Of a stretch of 64,000 nucleotides of DNA, positions 1 to 9,285 are shown one piece after another (within the stretch, counting starts at the first letter, position 1; the number at the start of each line of letters is the position of its first letter). This DNA is from Anaerococcus urinomassiliensis (lineage in GTDB: Bacteria; Bacillota; Clostridia; Tissierellales; Peptoniphilaceae), in the NCBI RefSeq assembly GCF_900128425.1, contig NZ_LT635782.1, positions 873,501-937,500 of the forward strand. The letters are read 5' to 3'. The notes below the pieces were generated by a model. It did not search any database. It was not told the DNA's origin and saw nothing but the letters and a program-made list of their open reading frames with translations. A program made the translations under genes and the position numbers.

Positions 1-1339
1 TATCTAGTGTATCTTCTTCTTGGGTCACGTGAATTCCATCAAGCATCCCATTTTCATCTGGCTCGTCTTCTGATACTATTATTTCACCATCATCAGTGTA
101 GTATACAGGTAATCTATGTCCCCACCATAGTTGACGAGATATAGTCCAATCGCGAATGTTGTTTAGCCAGTTCATGTAGGTTTTGCCAAGTGATTCTGGT
201 ATTAGCTTAAGGTCTTCTTTTTCATAGGCGTCTATTGCCATCTTAGCAAGGCCATCCATTTTTACAAACCATTGTTTGGATATAAGTGGTTCTATAACAA
301 CATTTGTCCTCTCACTGTAACCTACTGCATGAGTTAGGGTTTCGATTTTTTCTAAATATCCTTCTTTTTCAAGCTCATCTACTAAAGCCTTACGAGCCTC
401 ATATCTTTCTAGTCCAGAATATTTGCCATATCCATCTTTTATATGTCCCTTTGTGTCAATTACAACGCATTGACCAAGATTATGACGTTCTCCAACTTCA
501 AAGTCGTTTGGATCGTGAGATGGGGTTATCTTAACACAACCTGTGCCATATTCCATATCAACATAGGAATCTTCTATTATTGGCAATTTCCTACCTACAA
601 TTGGAAGTATTACATTTTTGCCTATTTTATCCTTAAATCTAGGATCTTCTGGGTTTACAGCAACTGCAAGGTCGCCAAACATAGTTTCTGGACGAGTAGT
701 TGCAATTGTTATATATTCATCGCTATCTTCAAAGAAGTATTTGATGTACCAAAGATTTCCTTCTTTTTCCTCATGGTAAACTTCTGCATCTGATATAGCT
801 GTTTCTGCTTCTACATCCCAGTTTACAATCCTGTTACCTTGATATATTAGCCCATCATCGTACATTTTTTTGAAAACTTTTTTGACTGCACGAGTTAGAT
901 TTTTATCCATAGTAAAACTATCGTACTCCCAATCGCAAGAAACACCTATGGTTCTAAGCTGCTTTTTGATTGTTCCACCGTATTTATCTGTCCAAGCCCA
1001 GGCTTCTTCTAAAAACTTATCACGGCCAAGTTCTTTTTTTGTATGACCTTCGCTCCTAATTTTTCCTACAACTTTTGCTTCTGTAGATATAGAAGCATGG
1101 TCTGTACCAGGAATCCACAAGGCTTCAAAACCTGCCATTCTCTTATAACGAATGATTATATCCTGGATAGTGTTGTTTAAGGCATGGCCTAGGTGAAGTT
1201 GTCCTGTTACATTTGGTGGTGGCATTACTATTGTAAATGGCTTCTTGTCTTTGTTTACATCGGCCTTAAAATATCCACCATCTTCCCATTTGTGATAAAT
1301 TTCTTTTTCAAATCCTAAAGGATTATATTTTGTGTCCAT
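1..1339 (-). CDS. valS: Valine--tRNA ligase, N-terminal part (runs off the window)
   Basis: Class I aminoacyl-tRNA synthetase that charges tRNA(Val) in the cytoplasm. I translated about 446 codons from the ATG at 1339; the gene continues past base 1. The N-terminus has the HIGH-type signature in PPPNVTGQLHLGHALN, followed by the editing (CP1) domain with TTRPETMFGD and later WWGHRLPVYY. The KMSKS loop and anticodon-binding domain lie outside the window. Known: ValS uses the CP1 domain to clear mischarged threonine. A T-box leader lies directly upstream, which fits control by uncharged tRNA(Val). Identification is secure from these motifs. Confidence 0.95.
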   Translation of the reverse strand, partial: MDTKYNPLGFEKEIYHKWEDGGYFKADVNKDKKPFTIVMPPPNVTGQLHLGHALNNTIQDIIIRYKRMAGFEALWIPGTDHASISTEAKVVGKIRSEGHTKKELGRDKFLEEAWAWTDKYGGTIKKQLRTIGVSCDWEYDSFTMDKNLTRAVKKVFKKMYDDGLIYQGNRIVNWDVEAETAISDAEVYHEEKEGNLWYIKYFFEDSDEYITIATTRPETMFGDLAVAVNPEDPRFKDKIGKNVILPIVGRKLPIIEDSYVDMEYGTGCVKITPSHDPNDFEVGERHNLGQCVVIDTKGHIKDGYGKYSGLERYEARKALVDELEKEGYLEKIETLTHAVGYSERTNVVIEPLISKQWFVKMDGLAKMAIDAYEKEDLKLIPESLGKTYMNWLNNIRDWTISRQLWWGHRLPVYYTDDGEIIVSEDEPDENGMLDGIHVTQEEDTLD

Positions 1340-1351
1340 AATTTTCTCCTT

Positions 1352-1570
1352 AAAAAAAGTGGCAAGGCAATAGCTCTAGGACGAGTTATCGCGTTACCAC
1401 CTAAATTTCTTTTTAATAAAAAAGACTCTCTTATGCACTTATGCGTGCCACATGAAATATGAATAAAAGCAACATTCAAAGGGTCAATTTAAAGATTTGC
1501 ACCAACCATCTTCTCTCTTAAAAATCTTGCCTTCTACTCCTCTTTTAATATTTCCTATTAACTAAAAATA
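1352..1570 (-). promoter_or_regulatory. T-box leader of valS
   Basis: On the minus strand the leader carries the T-box core AGGTGGTAACGCG (about 1391-1403) next to a long terminator hairpin whose arms begin GTGG and end CCAC, followed by a T run (about 1352-1400). Upstream is a Stem I-like region with GAGTAGAAGG and the apical GGTTGGTGCAA element (about 1495-1535). A GTT triplet at 1471-1473 is a possible valine specifier codon, but I placed it by eye only. Uncharged tRNA(Val) would stabilise the antiterminator and permit valS transcription. Confidence 0.9.
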
Positions 1571-1697
1571 TTATATTTCATTTATCTTTTTTGTCAAAAA
1601 CTTTTACTTCTATGAAAATATTTGCAAGAATACACATATAAAATCTTTGCATGAAATTCTATTTTATGGTATTTGTTAATTTTTTTGCCAGCAATTG

Positions 1698-1725
1698 TTT
1701 TCATATTTTTATTTTGTGTTATAAT
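1698..1725 (+). promoter_or_regulatory. Extended -10 promoter for the PDRP-ppdK operon
   Basis: TATAAT at 1720-1725 is preceded by a TGT (1717-1719), giving an extended -10 element; the -35 region (TTTTCA at 1698-1703, 16-bp spacer) is poor. It lies about 30 bp before the regulator gene and after a 130-bp AT-rich divergent gap shared with the valS leader. Confidence 0.6.
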
Positions 1726-1754
1726 ATCAATAGGGTTAGAGAAAGGTGAAATTT

Positions 1755-2564
1755 ATGGAATTATTTGTTTACATTATTTCCGATACAGATGGGGTAGGTA
1801 TTACTCAACTATCCAGAAATGCTATGGAAAAATTTAATGTTACTTATAAAGAAAACTTATATATAAATATCCATGATGAAAACGCTCTTAGAAATATACT
1901 CGAAGATGTTGGCAAAGATCGAGGTTTAAAGATTATTTTTAATTCTCTAAACAACCCAGGCCATAACAAAGCCCTAAAAGAATTCTGCAAGGACTATTTA
2001 ATCTTATCAATCGACTTTACATCCTATTCACTAAATAAAATTAGCAATTATCTAGGTATTAACCCTACTAATGAGGAATATTTGGAAGATGATAAGATGC
2101 TACATAGTTCAAAAAGAATTGACGCTATTGATTTTGCTATCAAATATGACGATGGCAAAGATTTTAGAGGGCTAGAATATTGTGATATTTGTATAGTTGG
2201 AGTTTCAAGATCATCTAAGACCCCACTTTCAGTATATCTTGCTAGTATAGGCTACAAAGTTTCCAACGTTCCACTTGTTTTAAACTCTAAGGTTCCAAAG
2301 GAACTTTTTGAGATCGATTCTAATAAAATCTTTGGTTTAACTATGGATTATAATAGATTGGTTCAAATTAGAGAAGCTAGACTAAATGTTATGCATTTAT
2401 CAAAAAGCTCAACTTATAGTGACGAAGAATACATCAAGAAAGAACTAGCCTATGCTGAAGAAATAATGAGAGATTTGGATTGTAAAATTATAGATGTAAC
2501 TAATCAATCAATAGAAGAAACTTCAGATTATATCATCAGTAATATTGAAAAAGTTATTAATTGA
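1755..2564 (+). CDS. Pyruvate, phosphate dikinase regulatory protein (DUF299 family)
   Basis: Bifunctional ADP-dependent kinase/phosphorylase that inactivates PPDK by phosphorylating the threonine near its catalytic histidine and reactivates it by phosphorolysis (established for the PDRP/PpsR family). The 269-residue product has the family's N-terminal ISDTDGVGITQLSRNAM segment and the P-loop-like GVSRSSKTPLSVYLA around residue 150. I start at ATG 1755 rather than the in-frame GTG at 1746 because AAAGG (1741-1745) is 9 nt from the ATG but abuts the GTG. The stop is 11 nt before the ppdK ATG, so the enzyme and its regulator are co-transcribed. Confidence 0.92.
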   Translation: MELFVYIISDTDGVGITQLSRNAMEKFNVTYKENLYINIHDENALRNILEDVGKDRGLKIIFNSLNNPGHNKALKEFCKDYLILSIDFTSYSLNKISNYLGINPTNEEYLEDDKMLHSSKRIDAIDFAIKYDDGKDFRGLEYCDICIVGVSRSSKTPLSVYLASIGYKVSNVPLVLNSKVPKELFEIDSNKIFGLTMDYNRLVQIREARLNVMHLSKSSTYSDEEYIKKELAYAEEIMRDLDCKIIDVTNQSIEETSDYIISNIEKVIN

Positions 2565-2575
2565 AAGGAGATAAT

Positions 2576-5203
2576 ATGGCTGATAAATTTGTTTATAATT
2601 TTAATGAAGGAAACAAGGAGATGAGAGCCTTACTTGGTGGTAAGGGTGCTAACTTGGCTGAAATGACCAATTTAGGTATACCTGTTCCATACGGATTTAC
2701 CATCACAACAGAAGCTTGTACAAGATTTTACAAAGAAGATAAGGCTTTATGGGAAAGCTTAAACGAAGAAGTAACAAATCACATCAAAGACTTAGAAGCT
2801 GCTAACGAAAAAACATTTGGTTCTACTGAAGATCCACTATTAGTTTCAGTAAGAAGTGGTGCACCAATTTCTATGCCAGGTATGATGGATACAATCCTTA
2901 ACTTAGGTTTAAACGATCAAGCTGTTATTGGTCTTGCTAAAAAAACTGATAACGAAAGATTTGCTTACGACTCATACAGACGTTTTATCCAAATGTTTTC
3001 AGACGTTGCAATGGAACTTGACAAAAACAACTTCGAAAAACTTCTTACAGCTAAGAAAAAAGCAAAAGGTGTAGAACTTGATACAGACCTTGATAGCAAT
3101 GACCTTAAAGAATTAGTTGAAGAATATAAAGCAAAATATAAAGAATTAAAAGGCGAAGATTTCCCACAAGAACCAAGAGAACAACTAGACCTTGCAATAT
3201 CAGCTGTATTTAGATCTTGGGGTAACGAACGTGCTATCCTTTATAGAAAATTAAATGACATAGATGATGCAATGGGTACAGCAGTTAACGTTCAAACCAT
3301 GGTATATGGTAACATGGGCGATACATCTGGTACAGGTGTAGCATTCTCCAGAAACCCAGCTACAGGTGAAAACCGACTATTTGGTGAATACCTAATCAAC
3401 GCTCAAGGTGAAGACGTAGTTGCTGGTGTTAGAACTCCACAAGAAATTCACACCCTAGAAAAAGCAATGCCTGAAGTTTATGAAGAATTTGCTGCAACAG
3501 CTAAAAAACTTGAAGACCACTACCAAGACATGCAAGATATGGAATTTACCATCCAAGAAGGTAAATTATTCCTACTTCAAACTAGAAATGGTAAGAGAAC
3601 AGCTCAAGCTGCAGTTCAAGTAGCAGTTGACCTTGTAAATGAAGGACTATTAGACAAAAAAGAAGCGGTATTAAGAGTAAACCCAAAAGACTTAGACGGT
3701 CTACTCCACCCTACATTTACAAATAAAGCTAAGGATTCAAATGAAGCAGCTGCAACAGGACTTGCTGCATCTCCAGGAGCTGCAGTTGGTAAGATTTCAT
3801 TTACTGCAAAAGACGCTGCAAAGAGAGCATCTGAAGGTGAACAAGTTATACTAGTTCGTGAAGAAACATCACCAGAAGACCTTGAAGGTATGGTATCTGC
3901 TCAAGGTATACTAACAGCTCGTGGTGGTATGACAAGTCACGCTGCAGTAGTAGCTCGTGGTATGGGTAAATGCTGTGTATCTGGAGCAAGCGACATCCAC
4001 GTTGACGAAGACGAAGGAATCATGAGAATTGGTGAAAATATCTATACTAAAGAAGATACAATCTCTATCGATGGTTCTACAGGTAAGGTTTATATTGGAA
4101 ATCTTGAAACTCAATCTCCACAATTAGAAGGTAACTTCGAAACATTTATGGGATGGGTTGACGAATATAGAGACATGAAAATTAGAACAAATGCCGATAC
4201 ACCAAGAGATGTAAAACAAGCTCTAGAATTTGGTGCAGAAGGTATTGGTCTATGCCGTACAGAACACATGTTCTTCAAAGAAGACAGAATCTTCCAAGTA
4301 AGGAAAATGATTCTTGCAGCAGATATTGAAACTAGAGAAGCAGCACTTGATAAAATCCTTCCAATGCAAGAAGATGACTTCTATCAAATCTACTCACTAA
4401 TGGGCGAAAGACCAGTTACAGTAAGACTTCTAGATCCACCACTACACGAATTCTTACCAAGAGGAGAAGCAGAAATCAAAGATCTAGCTCATGACTTAGG
4501 TATTGAACCAAACCGTGTACGTGAAAGAATTGCTGAACTAGAGGAAGTTAACCCAATGCTAGGATTCAGAGGTCTAAGACTAGGTGTAAGATATCCAGAA
4601 ATATCTAAAATGCAAGCTCGTGCTATAATCCAAGCTGCTATCCACTGCCATGAAGATGGAATCAAAGTTATACCAGAAATAATGATTCCACTTTCAAATG
4701 ATGTTCGTGAATTAAAATACGTTATAGACGAAGTAAAAGATGAAATCGAAAAAGTATTTGAAGAAAAGGGTACAAAAATTGACTACCTAGTAGGTACAAT
4801 GATTGAAATCCCAAGAGCTGCAATAACAGCTGACGAAATAGCTCAAATCACTGACTTCTTCAGCTTCGGTACAAACGACTTGACACAAATGACCTTTGGC
4901 CTTTCAAGAGATGATGCTGGTAAGTTCTTGCCACTATATCTAGAAAAAGATATCTATGAAAAAGATCCATTCCAAGTACTAGATCAAAAAGGCGTTGGTT
5001 TCTTAGTAGAAACTGCTGTTGAAAAAGGACTAAGCACAAACAAAGACCTACACTTAGGTATTTGTGGTGAGCACGGTGGTGAACCTAACACTGTAAAATA
5101 CCTATACAATGTTGGACTTGACTACGCTTCATGCTCTCCATTTAGAGTTCCAATAGCAAAACTAGCTGCTGCACAAGCTTCTATAGAAAAAGAAAACAAA
5201 TAA
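2576..5203 (+). CDS. ppdK: Pyruvate, phosphate dikinase
   Basis: Interconverts pyruvate + ATP + Pi with PEP + AMP + PPi, linking glycolysis and gluconeogenesis in many anaerobes. 875 residues, the usual length. The order is an N-terminal ATP-grasp domain (GGKGANLAEM at the start), the swivelling phosphohistidine domain with GGMTSHAAVVAR (catalytic His at residue 455, regulatory Thr at 453), then the PEP/pyruvate barrel ending with GICGEHGGEP (Cys about 830). The His and Cys numbering nearly matches the well-studied Clostridium symbiosum enzyme. ATG 2576 has AAAGGAG 6 nt upstream; the longer TTG start at 2561 lacks this. Codon use is strongly optimised, which suggests high expression. Confidence 0.97.
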   Translation: MADKFVYNFNEGNKEMRALLGGKGANLAEMTNLGIPVPYGFTITTEACTRFYKEDKALWESLNEEVTNHIKDLEAANEKTFGSTEDPLLVSVRSGAPISMPGMMDTILNLGLNDQAVIGLAKKTDNERFAYDSYRRFIQMFSDVAMELDKNNFEKLLTAKKKAKGVELDTDLDSNDLKELVEEYKAKYKELKGEDFPQEPREQLDLAISAVFRSWGNERAILYRKLNDIDDAMGTAVNVQTMVYGNMGDTSGTGVAFSRNPATGENRLFGEYLINAQGEDVVAGVRTPQEIHTLEKAMPEVYEEFAATAKKLEDHYQDMQDMEFTIQEGKLFLLQTRNGKRTAQAAVQVAVDLVNEGLLDKKEAVLRVNPKDLDGLLHPTFTNKAKDSNEAAATGLAASPGAAVGKISFTAKDAAKRASEGEQVILVREETSPEDLEGMVSAQGILTARGGMTSHAAVVARGMGKCCVSGASDIHVDEDEGIMRIGENIYTKEDTISIDGSTGKVYIGNLETQSPQLEGNFETFMGWVDEYRDMKIRTNADTPRDVKQALEFGAEGIGLCRTEHMFFKEDRIFQVRKMILAADIETREAALDKILPMQEDDFYQIYSLMGERPVTVRLLDPPLHEFLPRGEAEIKDLAHDLGIEPNRVRERIAELEEVNPMLGFRGLRLGVRYPEISKMQARAIIQAAIHCHEDGIKVIPEIMIPLSNDVRELKYVIDEVKDEIEKVFEEKGTKIDYLVGTMIEIPRAAITADEIAQITDFFSFGTNDLTQMTFGLSRDDAGKFLPLYLEKDIYEKDPFQVLDQKGVGFLVETAVEKGLSTNKDLHLGICGEHGGEPNTVKYLYNVGLDYASCSPFRVPIAKLAAAQASIEKENK

Positions 5204-5222
5204 AAAATAGCCAGTAAATTTT

Positions 5223-5258
5223 GAAGTGAACCAATAATTTAGGTTCACTTCATTTTTT
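5223..5258 (+). terminator. Rho-independent terminator after ppdK
   Basis: A perfect 10-bp stem, GAAGTGAACC (5223-5232) with GGTTCACTTC (5242-5251), is followed by ATTTTTT. It separates ppdK from the convergent minus-strand gene that ends at 5263. Confidence 0.9.
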
Positions 5259-5262
5259 ATGA

Positions 5263-5604
5263 CTATTTTAAATGCTTTCTGTATAGTTTTACTAATAGAG
5301 TATTTCCATCTAAATTAATATAAGCATCATCCATCAAGTATCCTATAGTCTTAAATTCCTCCATATCTGCAGTATTCATCAAACCTTCGTAATAATGGTC
5401 GTACTCACTTACTCTGGGATTCATAAATACACTTTCTAGCGCCCATGTATCGACATTTCTAGGATTAACTTGGCCTTCTACTACAATCTTTGTCCTTTCT
5501 TCATCTATTGAAATATCAACATTTATATGAGAGTATTCGTGGTAAGTATAGTACTGCATTATAAGATCTACTATTCTACGTGCGTTTTCTCTTTCTTTAT
5601 TCAT
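5263..5604 (-). CDS. Hypothetical protein (113 aa)
   Basis: I do not recognise the family. A soluble, acidic protein of 113 residues with no membrane segment or signal peptide; the middle contains VDISIDEERTKIVVEGQV, which looks like paired beta strands. ATG 5604 is preferred to the upstream TTG at 5619 because GAGAGG lies 7 nt before it. The start overlaps the 3' end of the DUF1576 gene by 8 nt, so the two are translationally coupled and probably act together. Confidence 0.7.
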   Translation of the reverse strand: MNKERENARRIVDLIMQYYTYHEYSHINVDISIDEERTKIVVEGQVNPRNVDTWALESVFMNPRVSEYDHYYEGLMNTADMEEFKTIGYLMDDAYINLDGNTLLVKLYRKHLK

Positions 5605-6841
5605 CCTTATACCTCTCAATTAAATTTCTAAATAATGGTACCAAAACTGCAGCAACAAATCCTCCTGCAAGTCCATTATTATATAAGTTTATGCCACCGT
5701 GAATAAAACCAACATTTGTAGCAACAGCCTTATGTGAGAATCCTGCAAAAAGACCGGCTAATATTCCAAACTCTCCAGCAATAGGTGCAATCGTAGTTGA
5801 AAATAGAGCTGTTAATATGGCTGGTGTTCCAGAAGGATCATACTTATTAAAAATACTAGCTATTAGAACTCCAAGCATTATAGGTAGGATATTTTTAGGA
5901 TGTTTACCAAAAACACTAAATCCCATGACAGTGAGTATACCTCCTAATATTGGTCCATTTATAACTCCCCCACAGATTTTGACGTATAATATAGCAATAA
6001 TTCCAGTTATGCCAACATTAAAAATTACCAAGTATTTATTAAATAAAATAGTGAAGTCGCTTACTAGTCTACCACTTTGTTTGAGCAATTTACCGTAACC
6101 CTTTAGTCCTTTGTTTTTTACCAGACCATAGCATGCAAATATAGTACATATGATTAATAAAAACACTAAAGGATACAAATCACTGCCTGTATATATTATA
6201 TTAACTTCTGGAATAAGCCTATCAAACATCCTCAAATTCCCAGCAATGATTATTCCTATTATACCAAGGCTAAATCCAACATTGTATAGTGAATACCCAT
6301 CATGAAAGCCAATCATATTTGCTGAAATAGGAATTATTATAAAACCTACCAAGATACCGACAATAGTGCCTAAGATAATGCCTGTGATTATGTTAAAATT
6401 TAATCCAAAGTAAAACAAAGATACTACTGGGCTAATGCCTGTTACAAAACACATAACATGCATATAATTTGATACTTCTAGATTTTTATACTTACAATAT
6501 AAGTAGACTCCCAACATTAATGGAATTGTATTTAAAATATTCTTACCAAAAAAAGAAAATCCCAGCACAGTAAATAAGCCAGATATGAGGGCACCTGTAA
6601 GCCTTGCCCCACTTTTATCAGCAACAAAAGCAGAAAAAACTAGCATCAAACCAGCGTTTACAAAGGCTGCCCCCATTCCTCCTATTTCCATATAATCAGA
6701 AACTAAAACAGATGGAGAAGTCAGAATATTGATAATCCCTTGGTATATATTTGTAAAAGAATCTAAAGATAGACCAAATAGAACAAATATCAAACTTGCT
6801 AAATAAAAATCTCTATACCTAAAATCACTCAGTCGACTCAT
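5597..6841 (-). CDS. DUF1576 polytopic membrane protein
   Basis: 414 residues, almost entirely hydrophobic, with roughly ten or more membrane segments. Matches the DUF1576 family as I know it; no function is established. The two halves resemble each other: GFSFFGKNILNTIPLMLGV in the first half aligns with GFSVFGKHPKNILPIMLGV in the second, and GFHDGYSLYNVGFSLG aligns with GFIHGGINLYNNGLAGG. That suggests an ancient duplication, as in many transporters. ATG 6841 has GAGG 6 nt upstream; an upstream in-frame ATG at 6853 has a weaker site. The start lies inside the 3' end of the hydrolase gene, so the three genes 6825-5263 form one operon. Confidence 0.8.
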   Translation of the reverse strand: MSRLSDFRYRDFYLASLIFVLFGLSLDSFTNIYQGIINILTSPSVLVSDYMEIGGMGAAFVNAGLMLVFSAFVADKSGARLTGALISGLFTVLGFSFFGKNILNTIPLMLGVYLYCKYKNLEVSNYMHVMCFVTGISPVVSLFYFGLNFNIITGIILGTIVGILVGFIIIPISANMIGFHDGYSLYNVGFSLGIIGIIIAGNLRMFDRLIPEVNIIYTGSDLYPLVFLLIICTIFACYGLVKNKGLKGYGKLLKQSGRLVSDFTILFNKYLVIFNVGITGIIAILYVKICGGVINGPILGGILTVMGFSVFGKHPKNILPIMLGVLIASIFNKYDPSGTPAILTALFSTTIAPIAGEFGILAGLFAGFSHKAVATNVGFIHGGINLYNNGLAGGFVAAVLVPLFRNLIERYKDE

Positions 6842-7805
6842 CTGTATCCTCATTATTTAACTCGTATTTTTCTAAAAAATCTTTTACTATTTCCATATAC
6901 TTACTATTATCATCTTTTGGGAACGAAGCATGTTTGTAACCATCCACTAGTTTAAGTTCTTTTTTATCATGGCTTATTGCTTTGTACAAATCCTCTGCCA
7001 TATATGGAGGCGTCAATGTATCGTTATTTGAATTTGTAATAAGAACTGGCTTTGTTACGTTTTTGATCCACTTTAAACCATCAAAATCACTAAACTTAAC
7101 GCCAAGAGCAAATCTAGAATACCAATCTCCTGCCGCCATTAGATATGACATAGGTATATCTTGATCTTTTGTAGCATCTTCCATCACTTCTTTAAGTAGG
7201 ATTCTGCCATCAGATATAGAAGAATCCAAAATCAAATAATCTATATAATAATCCTCGCGACCTGCAGCAATAATGCTTGTAAGTCCCCCATACGATTCTC
7301 CCCACAAAATTGACTTGGCATCTTCGTATTTATCCTTATATTGTGGAACTATATAAGATAAAACAGCAAGAGTATCATCAGATTCTAGAACTCCAAAAGT
7401 ATTGTAATCTGCCATATTTTCGCCTGAATTTCTTTGATCATAGGCAAGAACATCATAACCAATATCCAAAAACCCTTCTACCAAAAAAGCCATAGATTCT
7501 TTTGTTCCACCCATGCCGTGAACAAGGATAGCTATGTTATGATTGCCTTCTTTTTGAGCTAAAAAAGCTGGTACTTTTATATCTGAATTATCCTTTGAAA
7601 TGTATAGCTTAGAAATCTTATACTTATCCAAAATTTCATCATAGGATTTTTTGCTATAGGAAATATTTTCTATGGTCTCATCTCGAGAACTAGCATTGCT
7701 GTAACCTTGGAAAACTTGCCTACCAACAAAGGCTGAAAGGGCTAAGAAAGCAAGAACTACTAGTCCTAGTAAAGCTAGAAGAATATTTTTTACAATTTTT
7801 TTCAT
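6825..7805 (-). CDS. Membrane-anchored alpha/beta hydrolase
   Basis: 326 residues. An N-terminal hydrophobic segment (about residues 5-29) is likely an uncleaved signal anchor, placing the catalytic domain outside the membrane. Motifs follow the serine hydrolase plan: HGMGGTKESM near residue 95 (oxyanion region), nucleophile elbow GESYGG near 168, NSNNDTLTPP (acid) near 260, and DGYKHASFP (His) near 298. The substrate cannot be told from sequence; related proteins are often called BAAT/dipeptidyl-peptidase-like hydrolases. First gene of the operon with the DUF1576 protein. A TATAAT on the minus strand (7840-7845) is a plausible -10, beside the palindrome AATTGATTTCAATT (7824-7837). Confidence 0.85.
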   Translation of the reverse strand: MKKIVKNILLALLGLVVLAFLALSAFVGRQVFQGYSNASSRDETIENISYSKKSYDEILDKYKISKLYISKDNSDIKVPAFLAQKEGNHNIAILVHGMGGTKESMAFLVEGFLDIGYDVLAYDQRNSGENMADYNTFGVLESDDTLAVLSYIVPQYKDKYEDAKSILWGESYGGLTSIIAAGREDYYIDYLILDSSISDGRILLKEVMEDATKDQDIPMSYLMAAGDWYSRFALGVKFSDFDGLKWIKNVTKPVLITNSNNDTLTPPYMAEDLYKAISHDKKELKLVDGYKHASFPKDDNSKYMEIVKDFLEKYELNNEDTDESTE

Positions 7806-7891
7806 ATTTTACTCCAAACATACAATTGATTTCAATTAGATTATAACAACAAGATATTCTATTAGCTATATTATATAAAATTTAATATTTA

Positions 7892-7938
7892 TTGACAATA
7901 TAATAAAATTTATATATCATAGTAGTAACTAGTTACTA
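7892..7938 (+). promoter_or_regulatory. Promoter and palindromic operator of the MarR gene
   Basis: TTGACA (7892-7897), a 17-bp spacer and TATCAT (7915-7920) form a good sigma-A promoter. Immediately downstream, at the expected transcription start, is the perfect 16-bp palindrome TAGTAACTAGTTACTA (7923-7938). A palindrome of this size at +1 fits an autorepressor site for the MarR protein encoded 17 bp further on. Confidence 0.75.
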
Positions 7939-7954
7939 TTATAGGAGGACTGAT

Positions 7955-8413
7955 ATGGAAAACATAAAAAATAAGCAATTCATATTTGCAAATATTTTTA
8001 TCATTGCAAATAGGCTTCAAACTGCATGTGAAAAAATCCAAACAGATATAACAATGAAGCAATGGCTTATGCTTGCAATCGCATCATCAACAGATGGTAT
8101 CCAAAGCCTAAGTGAAATAGGCAGGCTAATGGGTTGTTCTAGGCAAAACATTAGAAAACTTGCAAATCCCCTAATAAAAGAAGATTACATAAGGCTTGTA
8201 AAAGGCGATAATAATTCTATAAACATAATTCCTACTGAAAAATTTGAAAGTTATTCAAAAAAAATGGAAGATAGAAATCTTATGACCTTAAATTTACTTT
8301 TTGAAAATTTCACCCAATCAGAATTAGTAGAAGCATGTAAATTTATAGGTAAATTTTATGAGGGCCTGGAGAAGGTTGAAAAATATGGAGAAGATTTAAA
8401 TGAAGGGAAGTAA
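7955..8413 (+). CDS. MarR family transcriptional regulator
   Basis: 152 residues with a winged helix-turn-helix: the recognition helix region reads LMGCSRQNIRKLANPLIKEDY (split here as helix and wing) and is followed by the wing VKGDNNSINIIPT. MarR proteins act as dimers that release DNA on binding a ligand or on oxidation; the single Cys in the recognition helix could be redox-sensitive, which is inference. AGGAGG is 7 nt before the ATG. The stop overlaps the start of the next gene by 14 nt, so the target probably includes that gene and itself. Confidence 0.88.
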   Translation: MENIKNKQFIFANIFIIANRLQTACEKIQTDITMKQWLMLAIASSTDGIQSLSEIGRLMGCSRQNIRKLANPLIKEDYIRLVKGDNNSINIIPTEKFESYSKKMEDRNLMTLNLLFENFTQSELVEACKFIGKFYEGLEKVEKYGEDLNEGK

Positions 8414-9257
8414 AAATATAATTATGGTAGTTTTGGGAATTTTAATTATAGTAATTGGAATTTTTCTAATTTATTTTAACATATCCTATTCCCCACTTAA
8501 AAATAATTTTAATAATGATTTTAAGGCTTTAGATACTGGTACGAAGAAGAAAAATGAATATTTTACTAAAGAAGATTTCTCAGATTTTCCTAATCCTATA
8601 GTAAAATATATGGAAAATAATGGTTTTATAGGTAAACAAAAAATGGACTATGCATATATGGAATATAAAAATGTCAACTTTGCTCAAAGCCCTGATCGTA
8701 AATTAAAGATAGACTATAGCCAGTACAATTTTGCCCATAGTCCAAACCGTATAGCTCTTGTGGAAAGTGGTATCTATGGTATTCCTTTTGAGGGTTATGA
8801 CTACTACATAGATAGTAGAGGTGGCATGCATGGTATGCTTGGAAAAATGTTAACTCTATTTCACCAAAAAGGTGACAAAATGGACCAGGGGGCACTTTGT
8901 ACATATCTTTCTGAATCTTTGTTTGTACCTTCTAGTATTTTATATAACAAGAATATCAGTTTTGAAGAAATAGATCCATTTAATGTTAAAGCTAGCATTA
9001 CAGATAACGGGGTTACTGTAAGTGGTGTTTTTACCTTTAATGAAAATTATGAAATGACCAGATTTTATACTGAAGATAGGCCTGCTATCAAAGATGATGG
9101 GAGTGTAGATTATATTCCTTGGTCTGCAAATATACTTTCATATAAGAAATATAACCAAGGAATCAATTTTATCGACCATGTTCAAATTATTTGGCACTAT
9201 CCTGAGGATGATTTTGTGTATTTTGATGGTAGCATAGACAAGTTAATATTTAAATAA
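8400..9257 (+). CDS. Membrane-anchored protein, DUF6544-like
   Basis: 285 residues with one N-terminal membrane segment (about residues 7-28) and a soluble outer domain. The middle and end (SESLFVPSSILY, FTFNENYEMTRFYTEDRP, PWSANILSYKKYNQGI) resemble the DUF6544 family as I recall it; no enzyme motif is evident. Translationally coupled to the MarR gene, so it is the likely regulated output. The family name is from memory and not verified. Confidence 0.65.
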   Translation: MKGSKNIIMVVLGILIIVIGIFLIYFNISYSPLKNNFNNDFKALDTGTKKKNEYFTKEDFSDFPNPIVKYMENNGFIGKQKMDYAYMEYKNVNFAQSPDRKLKIDYSQYNFAHSPNRIALVESGIYGIPFEGYDYYIDSRGGMHGMLGKMLTLFHQKGDKMDQGALCTYLSESLFVPSSILYNKNISFEEIDPFNVKASITDNGVTVSGVFTFNENYEMTRFYTEDRPAIKDDGSVDYIPWSANILSYKKYNQGINFIDHVQIIWHYPEDDFVYFDGSIDKLIFK

Positions 9258-9285
9258 AAAATAAGCCTCTATGGACTTATTTTTT
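9256..9285. terminator. Bidirectional terminator between convergent genes
   Basis: AAAAAATAAG (9256-9265) pairs with CTTATTTTTT (9276-9285), with CC/GG extending the stem. The 3' arm contains the stop codon of the convergent degV gene, so one hairpin serves both strands. Confidence 0.75.

Noticed and set aside
304..793. Two overlapping plus-strand ORFs of 76 and 116 codons
   Set aside because: They lie antisense to valS, which has clear synthetase motifs; no ribosome site or protein-like composition.
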